From positions 1 to 64,000 of the forward strand of contig NZ_FPCG01000001.1 in the NCBI RefSeq assembly GCF_900116905.1: a DNA stretch of 64,000 bases, in the 5' to 3' direction. Source of the DNA: Micrococcus terreus (lineage in GTDB: Bacteria > Actinomycetota > Actinomycetes > Actinomycetales > Micrococcaceae). The position numbers and the translations under genes were made by a program. The notes beneath the pieces are model-generated. The model had not been told where the DNA came from, searched no databases, and saw nothing but the letters and a program-made list of their open reading frames with translations. Below are positions 24,126 through 32,168 of this stretch, in pieces. The first letter of the stretch is position 1, and every line of letters begins with the position of its first letter.

Positions 24126-24875
24126 TCACTGGGCCAGGAATCCGCCGTCCACCACGAACTCGGCACCGGTGATGAAGGAGGCATCGTCCGAGGCCAGGAA
24201 CAGCAGGGCTGCGGCGACCTCCTCCGGCTGGCCCACGCGCTTCAACGGGGCGGCGTCGGCGAGCATCTGGCGGTCGGTCTCACCCAGGATGGGGGTGTCG
24301 ATGAAGCCCGGGTGGATGGAGTTCACGCGCACGCCGGCCGGAGCGAAGCCCAGGGCGTTGTTCTTGGAGAAGGTGCGCACGGCGCCCTTGGCGAAGGCGT
24401 AGGCGGGGGAGGTGCCGAAGCCGCCGGCGATGCAGAAGATCGAGGAGGTGTTGACCACGGAGCCCTGGGACTTCTTCAGCTCGGCCTCGGCGGCCTTGGT
24501 GCCCAGGAACACGGAGGTCTGGGTGATGGCGATGACGCGGTCGTAGGTCTCCTTGGAGGTCACGTCCAGCGGCTCGTTGTCCCCGATGCCGGCGTTGTTG
24601 GCCAGGAAGTCGATGCCGCCCATGACCTCCACGGCCTTCGCGACGGCGTCAGTCCAGGCCTGCTCGTCAGAGACGTCCAGGTGGTGGTAGAAGGCCTGGC
24701 CGCCGGCCTCGGTGATCTCTCGGACCACGGCCTCGCCCAGCTCATCCTGCACGTCGGCGACCATCACGTGGCCACCCTCAGCGGCGTAGCGGACGGCCGC
24801 TGCCTTGCCGATGCCGGATGCGGCGCCGGTGATGATGGCGCGCTTGCCCTCGAAACGTCCTGCGAACTCGGTTAT
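24126..24875 (-). CDS. SDR-family oxidoreductase with apparent ATA start
   Basis: Short-chain dehydrogenase/reductase, 249 residues if read from ATA at 24875. The NAD(P)-binding motif is TGAASGIG (about 16-23), followed by NNAG, the catalytic Ser in NTSS, the YAFAK triad, and the PGFIDTP and VVDGGF ends. The first ordinary start codons (GTG 24770, ATG 24767) lie after the glycine motif and would give a protein without a cofactor site. The frame is closed by TGA at 24924-24926, and none of the 16 codons between is ATG, GTG, TTG or CTG. The ATA stands just where relatives begin with Met-Thr-Glu-Phe. The substrate is unknown. Confidence 0.8.
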   Translation of the reverse strand: MTEFAGRFEGKRAIITGAASGIGKAAAVRYAAEGGHVMVADVQDELGEAVVREITEAGGQAFYHHLDVSDEQAWTDAVAKAVEVMGGIDFLANNAGIGDNEPLDVTSKETYDRVIAITQTSVFLGTKAAEAELKKSQGSVVNTSSIFCIAGGFGTSPAYAFAKGAVRTFSKNNALGFAPAGVRVNSIHPGFIDTPILGETDRQMLADAAPLKRVGQPEEVAAALLFLASDDASFITGAEFVVDGGFLAQ

Positions 24876-25035
24876 GGTGACTGCGCCTTGATAGTGGGTA
24901 TCTCGGGAGGCCTGTCTGGTCTCTCACTGGTTCACACTTGAAATAGCTCTGGAGTATTCCGACAGGCTCTCGGTCCATTCTTGCCGGGATGCGGCCGCCG
25001 TGGGTGGCGGAAGGGTGAACAGTGCGCCGGGTTCG

Positions 25036-25041
25036 TAGGAT
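25036..25041 (+). promoter_or_regulatory. Leaderless -10 box TAGGAT of the GNAT gene
   Basis: Seven bases before the GTG at 25049. Confidence 0.55.
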
Positions 25042-25048
25042 CAGGGGT

Positions 25049-25663
25049 GTGAACGCCGCCGACGCTGCCGAGATCACCTCCGTCCCCCTGGCCGGGCGCC
25101 TGGTGGCGCTCGAACCGCTGAGTCCGGAGCACTGTGACGGGCTGCAGGAGGCGGTCCGGGACGGGCGTCAGTGGGAGCTCTGGTACACCTCGGTGCCGGA
25201 ACCGGAGGACATGGCGGCTGAGATCGAGCGGAGGCTGGGTCTGCAGGAGGCCGGCACCATGATCCCGTACGCCACGCGCCGCCTGGCCGACGGAGCCCTG
25301 ATCGGGATGACCACCTTCATGAACATCGACCGCGCCATCCCACGGCTGGAGATCGGATCCACCTGGAATGCGGCCTCCGCCTCTGGCAGCGGCACCAACG
25401 CCGAGTCCAAGCTGCTCATGATGACCCGAGCGTTCGAGGCCTGGGGTGTGGTCGCCGTGGAGTTCCGCACCGACTGGATGAACCTGCAGTCCCGGACCGC
25501 CATCGAGCGGCTGGGTGCCAAGCGCGACGGGGTGCTGCGCCAGCAGGCCCAGCGCGACGGCTACGTGCGGGACACCGTGGTCTACTCCGTGGTCGCCGCC
25601 GAGTGGCCCGCAGTGAAGAAAGGGCTGGAGTTCCGTGTGGAGCGCGCCGCGCGGCGCGACTGA
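25049..25663 (+). CDS. GNAT-family N-acetyltransferase
   Basis: 204 residues of the RimJ/RimL-like acetyltransferase type. It begins with LAGRLVALEPLSPEHCDGL, and has LEIGSTWNAASASGSGTNAESK in place of the usual acetyl-CoA loop (Q/RxxGxG/A is relaxed here), then VVAVEFRTDWMNLQSRTAIERLGAKRDG, the standard end of this group. Targets of such enzymes range from N-terminal Ser/Ala to small molecules and cannot be predicted. It uses a GTG start set by the -10 box, and lies just upstream of the M16 peptidase, possibly in the same transcript. Confidence 0.85.
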   Translation: MNAADAAEITSVPLAGRLVALEPLSPEHCDGLQEAVRDGRQWELWYTSVPEPEDMAAEIERRLGLQEAGTMIPYATRRLADGALIGMTTFMNIDRAIPRLEIGSTWNAASASGSGTNAESKLLMMTRAFEAWGVVAVEFRTDWMNLQSRTAIERLGAKRDGVLRQQAQRDGYVRDTVVYSVVAAEWPAVKKGLEFRVERAARRD

Positions 25664-25730
25664 CGGACTCGCGCTCCCCGTTACGATCATCGAGTCCCGA
25701 CGAGGGGACCGGACGCGGCAGGAGGCCGAG

Positions 25731-27260
25731 ATGATCGAGACCACCACGGTGGATGGAGTCCCTGTCTTCTGGACGACGACGCCGGGCCGGCTCAGTGCCA
25801 ACCTGTACTTTCGCGTGGGAGCAGCGGATGAGACCTATGGGGCTCTGGGCATCTCACACCTGATCGAGCACCTCGCCTTCCACTGGGAGGAGGATTTGGA
25901 TCCGGACTCGAACGGCAGCACGAACCCCCAGACGACCGAGTTCTGGGTCGAGGGTTCGCCGGAGAAGGTCGTTCGCCAACTTGATCTGATCTGCGCCAGC
26001 CTGACCGCCCTGGCGGATGGGACATTGCCGGCCGAGGTGATCGAGCGAGAGAAGAAGGTGCTGATCGCCGAGGGCGGCACATCGCTGGGTGAGCCCTCAG
26101 TGGGCGAGGCGCTCACCGCGCGGTTCGGGCTCGAGCGCCACGGACTGGCCGGGATCCCTGCCGCACTGCTGGCCAGCATCACCGTGGACGAGGTCCGCAG
26201 CTGGACGCGCACCTACTTCACCCGTGGCAACGCCGTCCTGACGCTCACCGGTCCGCCGCCCGAGGGGCTGGGTCTGCGCCTGCCGCCAGGGGTGAGGCAT
26301 CCCGTCCCGGACACTGTCGATCCGGTGCCGGCCCTGCCCGGCGAGTACATCTCCGGCGGGGACGAACTCGTCCTCTCCTTCGCCGTCCCCGGCGCGAGCA
26401 CTGCCGACGACGCCCTGGCGGGGCTGGTGGTCGCGGTGCTGGAACGGCGTTCCTTCCGTACCCTGCGGCGAGAGTCGGGGCTGATCTACGGCATCGACTC
26501 CGGCGTGTTCCTGGCACAGCGAGACGGCGTGTTCATCTGCACCGTCCGCGTCAAGCCGGAGCACGCGGGGGAGGCCGCACGGGCAGTGGTGCAGATCCTG
26601 CGTGACCTGCGTGATCAGGGCTTGGATGAAGCCGAACGAGTGGCCGCGGTCCAACGGACCCTCGATGCGCTCGACCGGCCTCAGCAAGCCGAAGCGGAGC
26701 TCTATGACCAGGCCGTCAGTCACCTGACGGGACAGCCGAGTCAGACGGTCGAGCAGATCGCTGAGCAGATGCGGGTGGTCACCCGGCCGGATTTGGCACG
26801 CTATCTCGCACTGTTGGACGAGACCCTCCTGGTCGGCGCGCCCACGGAGGCCTACCCGGAGGATGCTGAGCCTGGTCGCCCCGGGCTGATCGCTCCCTTG
26901 CTGGGCCCGGTGCCGGGTCCGGAGATCCAGGGGAAGGATTTCCCGGTGAAGCTGATGGCACGCCTGGCGGGAGCCCCCAAGCGCCTGCGACTGACCGTGG
27001 GGGAGGTCGGCGTCTGCTTGGATGACGGCAACGTCCGGCAGGTCCAGGTCTGGGAGGATGTCGTGGCCCTGGAATGGGGGGAGAGCGATCCTGAGTTCCC
27101 GCTGCTGCAGGTGGTGGGGCGCAACGGGCAGGTGGTGGAGATCCCGGTCGCCGCTCTGAAGGGCGGGGATGCGGCCGTCCAGCTGATCCAGGAGCATGTG
27201 CCCAGCCGTCTTCAGGTCGTTCGCAGTGCCTCGGGGGAGGGCTCGAAGACCGAGGCTTGA
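25731..27260 (+). CDS. M16 zinc peptidase with C-terminal PH-like domain
   Basis: 509 residues. The N-terminal half is an insulinase-type (M16) peptidase with the inverted zinc motif HLIEH at 43-47 and downstream glutamates at about 106-114 that could be the third ligand. The second lobe has the usual RTLRRESGLIYGID stretch. Residues from about 415 to 495 are different: alternating strands with WEDVVALEWG and VVGRNGQVVEIPV resemble an actinobacterial PH-like domain. AGGAGG lies 6 bases before the ATG at 25731. No signal peptide, so it is cytoplasmic. M16 proteins with this C-terminal part are unusual; the substrate is unknown. Confidence 0.82.
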   Translation: MIETTTVDGVPVFWTTTPGRLSANLYFRVGAADETYGALGISHLIEHLAFHWEEDLDPDSNGSTNPQTTEFWVEGSPEKVVRQLDLICASLTALADGTLPAEVIEREKKVLIAEGGTSLGEPSVGEALTARFGLERHGLAGIPAALLASITVDEVRSWTRTYFTRGNAVLTLTGPPPEGLGLRLPPGVRHPVPDTVDPVPALPGEYISGGDELVLSFAVPGASTADDALAGLVVAVLERRSFRTLRRESGLIYGIDSGVFLAQRDGVFICTVRVKPEHAGEAARAVVQILRDLRDQGLDEAERVAAVQRTLDALDRPQQAEAELYDQAVSHLTGQPSQTVEQIAEQMRVVTRPDLARYLALLDETLLVGAPTEAYPEDAEPGRPGLIAPLLGPVPGPEIQGKDFPVKLMARLAGAPKRLRLTVGEVGVCLDDGNVRQVQVWEDVVALEWGESDPEFPLLQVVGRNGQVVEIPVAALKGGDAAVQLIQEHVPSRLQVVRSASGEGSKTEA

Positions 27261-27329
27261 GCGCCGCCGTCTCGACCTGGAGAACCGAAGCCGAACCGTG
27301 ACCTGATCCCTCTAGGCAGATGGCCTACT

Positions 27330-27363
27330 GAGTATGCATACTCGGAATACATCCTCGGTATGC
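27330..27363 (+). promoter_or_regulatory. PadR operator region
   Basis: Perfect palindrome GAGTATGCATACTC (27330-27343), plus a wider inverted pair GCATAC (27336-27341) and GTATGC (27358-27363). These match the ATGCAT-centred sites of PadR regulators and lie directly before the padR gene; they probably mediate autoregulation of the exporter operon. Confidence 0.6.
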
Positions 27364-27392
27364 AATCGAGGAGGCATTCGTCAGGAGGCATC

Positions 27393-28019
27393 ATGTCGGT
27401 CAAGCACAGCCTGCTCGCCCTGCTCACCCAGGGCCCGCGCTACGGCTATCAGCTGCGCTCCGAGTTCGAGGAGCGCACCGGCGCCACCTGGCCGCTGAAC
27501 ATCGGGCAGGTCTACACCACTCTTGACCGGCTGGAACGGGACGGTCTGGTGGAGGACACCGGCGACGACGGCGAGGGCCACCGTGTCTACGCCATCACCG
27601 ATGCGGGGCGGACGGAGGTGGCCGACTGGTTCACCCAGCCCGCCACCCCGTCCACCCCACCGCGCAACGAGCTGGCCATCAAGCTGGCCATCGCCGTGAC
27701 CACCCCGGGGGTGGACGTCGAACGGGTCATCCAGGCCCAGCGGAGCTCCACCCTGCGCCAGCTGCAGGACGTCACTCGAGCCAAGCGGTCCGTGTCTGAG
27801 GATGTCAGCGGGACGGAGCTGGCAGGACTGCTGGTGCTGGAGTCGCTGATCTTCACCGCAGAGTCCGAGATCCGCTGGCTGGACCACTGCGAGGCGGCGG
27901 TGCTGCGCGCTGCCCGGCACCGGCAGGACACCACGAAAGACTCTCCCTCCGGCGCGTCACCGGGACAGGACTCCAGTCCGCGCCCTGTCCCCACACACTC
28001 CACCCCGAAGGGTCGTTGA
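27393..28019 (+). CDS. PadR-family transcriptional regulator
   Basis: 208 residues. The winged-helix domain KHSLLALLTQGPRYGYQLRSEF ... GQVYTTLDRLERDGLVE is the PadR signature, followed by a C-terminal helical dimerisation domain and a Ser/Pro-rich tail. PadR proteins repress exporter genes and release upon binding small molecules. It leads an operon with an ABC ATPase and a permease. AGGAGG lies 6 bases before the ATG, and palindromic sites sit upstream. Confidence 0.92.
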   Translation: MSVKHSLLALLTQGPRYGYQLRSEFEERTGATWPLNIGQVYTTLDRLERDGLVEDTGDDGEGHRVYAITDAGRTEVADWFTQPATPSTPPRNELAIKLAIAVTTPGVDVERVIQAQRSSTLRQLQDVTRAKRSVSEDVSGTELAGLLVLESLIFTAESEIRWLDHCEAAVLRAARHRQDTTKDSPSGASPGQDSSPRPVPTHSTPKGR

Positions 28020-28024
28020 CCGCC

Positions 28025-28846
28025 ATGAGCCACTCCACTCCCATTGACCATCACGGGGAGGACCACGATCGCCTGCCCGAGCATGACCGACCCGGCACCC
28101 ACCACGACTCACCGGGCATGCCGCGCCGGCAGATCCTCGAGCTGCGCGGGGTCTCCAAGACCTACGGATCCGGGGCCACCACCGTGGCTGCCCTGCGCGA
28201 GGTGGACCTGACCGTCCACGCCGGCGAGTTCGTGGCCGTCATGGGCCCCTCCGGATCCGGCAAGTCCTCCCTGCTCGCGCTGGCCGGCGGGCTCGACGAG
28301 GCCACCGAGGGGGAGGTCTACGTCCGCGGGACGCCGCTGGGACGGATCGGCCTGGCAGAGAAGGCGAGGCTGCGTCGTCGGGCCGTGGGGTACGTGTTCC
28401 AGGACTACAACCTCATCCCCACGCTCACGGCCGTGGAGAACGTGGCCCTGCCGTTGGAGCTGGACGGGGTCACACCGGGCAAGGCCCAGCGCCGGGGCAA
28501 GGACGCGCTGCGGCAGGTGGGGATCGAGGACCTGGCCGGCCGGTTCCTGGACGAACTCTCCGGAGGACAGCAGCAGCGCGTGGCGATCGCCCGCGCGATC
28601 GTGGGGGAGAAGTCCCTGATCCTGGCCGATGAGCCCACCGGCGCGCTGGACTCCGTCACCGGTGAGGAGATCATGGGCGTGCTGCGCCGCCGGGCCGACT
28701 CCGGTGCCGGCGTGGTCCTGGTGACCCACGAGGCCCGCCACGCCGGCTGGGCCGACCGCGTGGTGTTCCTGCGGGACGGCCGCGTGGTGGACGAGACCCA
28801 GGCGGACCGGGACCCGCACGCCCTGCTGACCGGGAGCCGGCCATGA
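28025..28846 (+). CDS. ABC transporter ATP-binding protein (MacB/LolD type)
   Basis: 273 residues. Walker A GPSGSGKSS at 74-82, Q-loop FQDYNLIPTLTAVENV, signature LSGGQQQRVAIARA, Walker B LILADEPTGALD and the switch His in VLVTHEARHA. It energises the FtsX-like permease encoded next, with which it overlaps by four bases. An N-terminal extension of about 33 residues is rich in His and Asp (DHHGEDHDRLPEHD) and has no counterpart in typical MacB/LolD proteins; it could bind metal. Probably an exporter for a peptide, lipid or antibiotic. Confidence 0.92.
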   Translation: MSHSTPIDHHGEDHDRLPEHDRPGTHHDSPGMPRRQILELRGVSKTYGSGATTVAALREVDLTVHAGEFVAVMGPSGSGKSSLLALAGGLDEATEGEVYVRGTPLGRIGLAEKARLRRRAVGYVFQDYNLIPTLTAVENVALPLELDGVTPGKAQRRGKDALRQVGIEDLAGRFLDELSGGQQQRVAIARAIVGEKSLILADEPTGALDSVTGEEIMGVLRRRADSGAGVVLVTHEARHAGWADRVVFLRDGRVVDETQADRDPHALLTGSRP

Positions 28847-31800
28847 GCACCGGCGTCCAGGACCGCGCGTCCACGCCCGGCGGGGGACCGGAGGCGGGAG
28901 TCCCGACGGCGGGAGGAGACGGAGTGGACCTGGCCCCGCGCGCTGGGGGCAGGGCGGGGTCTCGGCGTGCCGCCGCACGGATGGCGGCCCGGGACCTGCG
29001 CCGGCACCCGTGGCGGACGCTGCTGGTGCTGCTGCTGATCGGCCTGCCGGTGTTCGGGGTGGCGTTCGGGTCCACCCTGGTGGCCTCCACGTCCCTGCCC
29101 ACCGACGAGGAGCGGCTGCACCGCCAGCTCTGGGGGTTCGACGGCGTCATCCAGGCCTCGGGGGACCAGGCCCACTATCAGGCGCCGGATGAGATGTACA
29201 CGGTGGACGCCGAGACGCTCACCCGGCGGGGGCTGGACCTGAAGCCGATCGACGCCGCCGCCGAGCGTCATCCCGTGTGCCCGGACGGCCAGGAGCTGGA
29301 GCGTCAGGACCCTGGGTTCCCCGGGTGGGCAGAGCCGGCCTGTTCCGTGGAGGAGGCCGCCGGCCACGTGCTGGGCGGCGGCGGAGAGCAGATCCCGGTC
29401 CGCTCGGTCCAGGTGGAGGCGGAGACCTCAGGTGCGTCCATCCCGGTCTGGGTGCACATTGCCGACTTCACGGACAGCCGTCTGGTGGGAGAGGGGAAGC
29501 GGTTCGACCTGGTGGACGGGGAGGTCCCGGCCCCGGGTGCGGCGCTGGCCAACCCCGCCCTGCGTGAGGCGTTGGCGGAGGCCGCCCAACGTGCCGAGAC
29601 TCGCGGCGCCGAGCCGGTGGCCACTGACCGGGTGGACCTGGCCGCAGACGGCTCCACCACGGAGCTGCGCCTGGCCGGGACCATGTCCGACCGGATGGAC
29701 GACTGGTCCACGATCACGGATCTGCTGTTCCGGCAGGACCACACCGAGCCGGGGATCTTCGTCCAGGCCGGAACGCCCGCCGCGGAGGTCTTCGAGACCC
29801 AGGCGGACACCACCGTGTACCTCTCCGGACAGGTGCCCCAGGACTACAGCGCGGTCCGGGCCCTCAACCGGGGCGGATTCGTGGGGATCTACCACCCCGT
29901 GGCCACCGCGGACACACAGATCCACGAGGTCTTCGCCGGGGCATGGGGCTCCGAGGTGGGCTGGATGACCGTCCTGCCGCCCCTGCTGCTCGGTGTCCTG
30001 GCCCTGGCGGAGACCGGGCTGCTGGCCGGAGCGGCGTTCGCCGTGGGCGCCCGGCAGCAGCGGCGGGCCACCGCACTGCTCTCCGTGACCGGCGCGGAGC
30101 CGGCCACGCTGCGTCAGACCATGGTGTTCAGCGGCCTGTGGTGCGGGCTGATCGCCGTGGTGGCGGGCGCGGCCACGGGCGTGCTGGCCGGCTGCGCGGT
30201 GGTGTGGGCGGCGCGGGGACCGGGCGTGCTGGTCTACGGGCCCCATGTCCCCTGGTGGGTGGTCCTGGGCGCGATGGTGCTGGGAGTGGCCTGCGCCGTC
30301 GTCGCGGCCTGGATCCCTGCCCGCGCCGTGGCCGGGCAGGACGCCTGGGCGGCCATCAAGGGTGCCAGTGGGGAGAGGACACCGGTGCGCCGCGGGATCC
30401 TGGTGGCCGGTGCCGTGCTGGCCGGCCTGGGTCTGGCCACGGTGCTGGGGGCCACCCTGTACGGGATGTCCATCCCCACCATGGGGGAGCTGATGTCGGC
30501 GGTGCCGGACCTGGTGCTGCTGCTGATCGGCGGGACGTTCGTCCTGCTGATCGGCGTGCTCCTGGTGGTCCCGGGGATCGTGGCCCTGGCCGCCCGGGCG
30601 GCCGGCCGGCTCCCGGTGGCGCTGAGGATCGCCGCTCGGGACGCCCACCGGAACCGCAGCCGCACGGTGCCCATCACCGCCGCCGTGGTGGCCGCCACCG
30701 CCGTGGGGACCGTGGTCATGACCAGCATGGCCCTGACCATGGGGGACCGGGAGCAGTATTCGCGCGGCGCCCCGGACGAGCGGACCGCCGGCGTCTACGT
30801 CTCTGACCCGGAGGAGATCCAGCGTCAGCTGGAGTACGAACGGCAGCACTACAACCCGGACATGACCGCCGAGATGATGGGCCTGTACACGGGCGGACCG
30901 GAGGGGATCCTGGCGCAGGTGCAGGCCGCCCGCGCCCTGCCCGGGGCGCCCCGGCTGACCCAGAGCTGGACCCTGCACCGCCCCGCCCAGGACTGCCCAC
31001 GGTCCTACTCCTCGGACTGCTTCGAGTTCGTCCCGCTGTATCCGGAGGGCTCCCAGTGCCACCTGCCGATCCCGGACACGGACGAGGAGCTGGCGCGCCG
31101 GGAACAGATGCAGGAGCGGCTGTACCAACGCTCCCGCCAGGTCAGCCGGGCCTGCGGAGGGCGAGGCGGATCCGATGACAGCGGGTACTTCAGCACCACT
31201 CCCCTGGACGGGATCCTGGTGGTGGACACCGACCGCCCGGAGACCGTGCCGCTGCCCGTGCTCCACCACGACCCCGGCCTGGTCCGCGCGCTGGAGCAGG
31301 GGCAGGCCGTGGTGTTCGACCAGGAGTTCATGGAGGTGGACGGCACTGTCACACTCGGTGACTTCACCATGGACCCCAGCAGCGTGCCGGGGATGACGCC
31401 GATCGAGTACGACGAAGAGCTGATGGGCCCCCTGGCGCCGGGAGAGGAAGGGCTCTCCGGCAGCGCCCTCGAGGGTCGGAACCCGATCTGGGCACCGGAG
31501 CGGACCGTCACCCTGGACGCCGTGCGGGCCGACCCGCTGCCCGGAGACACCCCGCTGCTGGTCATCCCCGTCAGCGCTCTGGACGGGCTCGAACAGCGGA
31601 TGGAACTGCAGACCCTGCTGATGGAGTTCAGCGAGCCCATCACGGAGGCCCAGGCGAACCTGCTGAATGACGAGCTCGCGCAGGACCACCTGGTCGTCAG
31701 CACGCTCTCCACCGGCCAGTCCCAGGTCCTGGTGCTCTGGGGTCTGACCGGGCTGATGGGGCTGATCGTCATCACGGTGGCCGGCATCACCACCGGTCTG

Positions 31801-32100
31801 GCGCTGGCGGACGCCCGCCGGGACCACACTGTCCTGTCCTCGATCGGAGCCAACCCGGGGACCCGGAAGTCCATGGCGGCGGCCCAGACGTTCACGGCCT
31901 CCCTGCTGGGCACCGTGCTGGGCGTGCCGGTGGGCGCGCTGGCCGTGATCGGGATCGGGCTGGTGCAGGACGGGGAGGCCGCATGGGTCCCCTGGCCGCA
32001 GCTGGCACTGCTGGTGGTGGGCGTCCCGCTGCTGGCCGCGGCGATCACCTGGCTGGTGGTGCCGGGACGGCTGCCCGTCCGTCAGGCCGACCGGGACTGA
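28843..32100 (+). CDS. FtsX-like ABC transporter permease
   Basis: 1085-residue permease. An N-terminal helix (HPWRTLLVLLLIGLPVFGVAFG) is followed by a large extracytoplasmic domain to about residue 370, a central group of helices (LPPLLLGVLALAETG through AAVVAATAVGTVVMTSMA), a second extracytoplasmic domain with several cysteines (QDCPRSYSSDC), and a C-terminal FtsX-type helix bundle (WGLTGLMGLIVITVAGITTG). Size and layout fit actinobacterial PadR-linked exporters. The start overlaps the ATPase stop. The first 50 residues form a disordered cytoplasmic tail that includes a motif-like sequence at 28901-28913. The cargo is unknown. Confidence 0.9.
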   Translation: MSTGVQDRASTPGGGPEAGVPTAGGDGVDLAPRAGGRAGSRRAAARMAARDLRRHPWRTLLVLLLIGLPVFGVAFGSTLVASTSLPTDEERLHRQLWGFDGVIQASGDQAHYQAPDEMYTVDAETLTRRGLDLKPIDAAAERHPVCPDGQELERQDPGFPGWAEPACSVEEAAGHVLGGGGEQIPVRSVQVEAETSGASIPVWVHIADFTDSRLVGEGKRFDLVDGEVPAPGAALANPALREALAEAAQRAETRGAEPVATDRVDLAADGSTTELRLAGTMSDRMDDWSTITDLLFRQDHTEPGIFVQAGTPAAEVFETQADTTVYLSGQVPQDYSAVRALNRGGFVGIYHPVATADTQIHEVFAGAWGSEVGWMTVLPPLLLGVLALAETGLLAGAAFAVGARQQRRATALLSVTGAEPATLRQTMVFSGLWCGLIAVVAGAATGVLAGCAVVWAARGPGVLVYGPHVPWWVVLGAMVLGVACAVVAAWIPARAVAGQDAWAAIKGASGERTPVRRGILVAGAVLAGLGLATVLGATLYGMSIPTMGELMSAVPDLVLLLIGGTFVLLIGVLLVVPGIVALAARAAGRLPVALRIAARDAHRNRSRTVPITAAVVAATAVGTVVMTSMALTMGDREQYSRGAPDERTAGVYVSDPEEIQRQLEYERQHYNPDMTAEMMGLYTGGPEGILAQVQAARALPGAPRLTQSWTLHRPAQDCPRSYSSDCFEFVPLYPEGSQCHLPIPDTDEELARREQMQERLYQRSRQVSRACGGRGGSDDSGYFSTTPLDGILVVDTDRPETVPLPVLHHDPGLVRALEQGQAVVFDQEFMEVDGTVTLGDFTMDPSSVPGMTPIEYDEELMGPLAPGEEGLSGSALEGRNPIWAPERTVTLDAVRADPLPGDTPLLVIPVSALDGLEQRMELQTLLMEFSEPITEAQANLLNDELAQDHLVVSTLSTGQSQVLVLWGLTGLMGLIVITVAGITTGLALADARRDHTVLSSIGANPGTRKSMAAAQTFTASLLGTVLGVPVGALAVIGIGLVQDGEAAWVPWPQLALLVVGVPLLAAAITWLVVPGRLPVRQADRD

Positions 32101-32113
32101 CACTCGGTGCGCC

Positions 32114-32154
32114 ACGGCCCCGGTGAGCCTCCCTCAGGAGGCCGCCGGGGCCGT
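32114..32154. terminator. Bidirectional terminator after the permease gene
   Basis: Outer arms ACGGCCCCGG and CCGGGGCCGT with an inner GCCTCC-CTCA-GGAGGC hairpin, between converging genes. The right arm runs into a recurrent motif copy (CCGTCGTCGGG, 32151-32161). Confidence 0.8.
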
Positions 32155-32168
32155 CGTCGGGACCTGTG

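Noticed and set aside
22830-24941. A 703-codon plus-strand frame over the antiporter and SDR genes
   Set aside because: Arg/Gly/Pro-rich translation without domains; it spans a terminator and two real genes.
24931-24942. TTCACACTTGAA as a Rex operator upstream of the SDR gene
   Set aside because: Only four-base arms and not the TTGTG...CACAA pattern; too weak.
29428-32115. An 895-codon open frame on the minus strand opposite the FtsX-like permease
   Set aside because: It is rich in Gly, His, Gln, Arg and Asp with no domain, and results from the strong third-position GC bias of the permease on the other strand.
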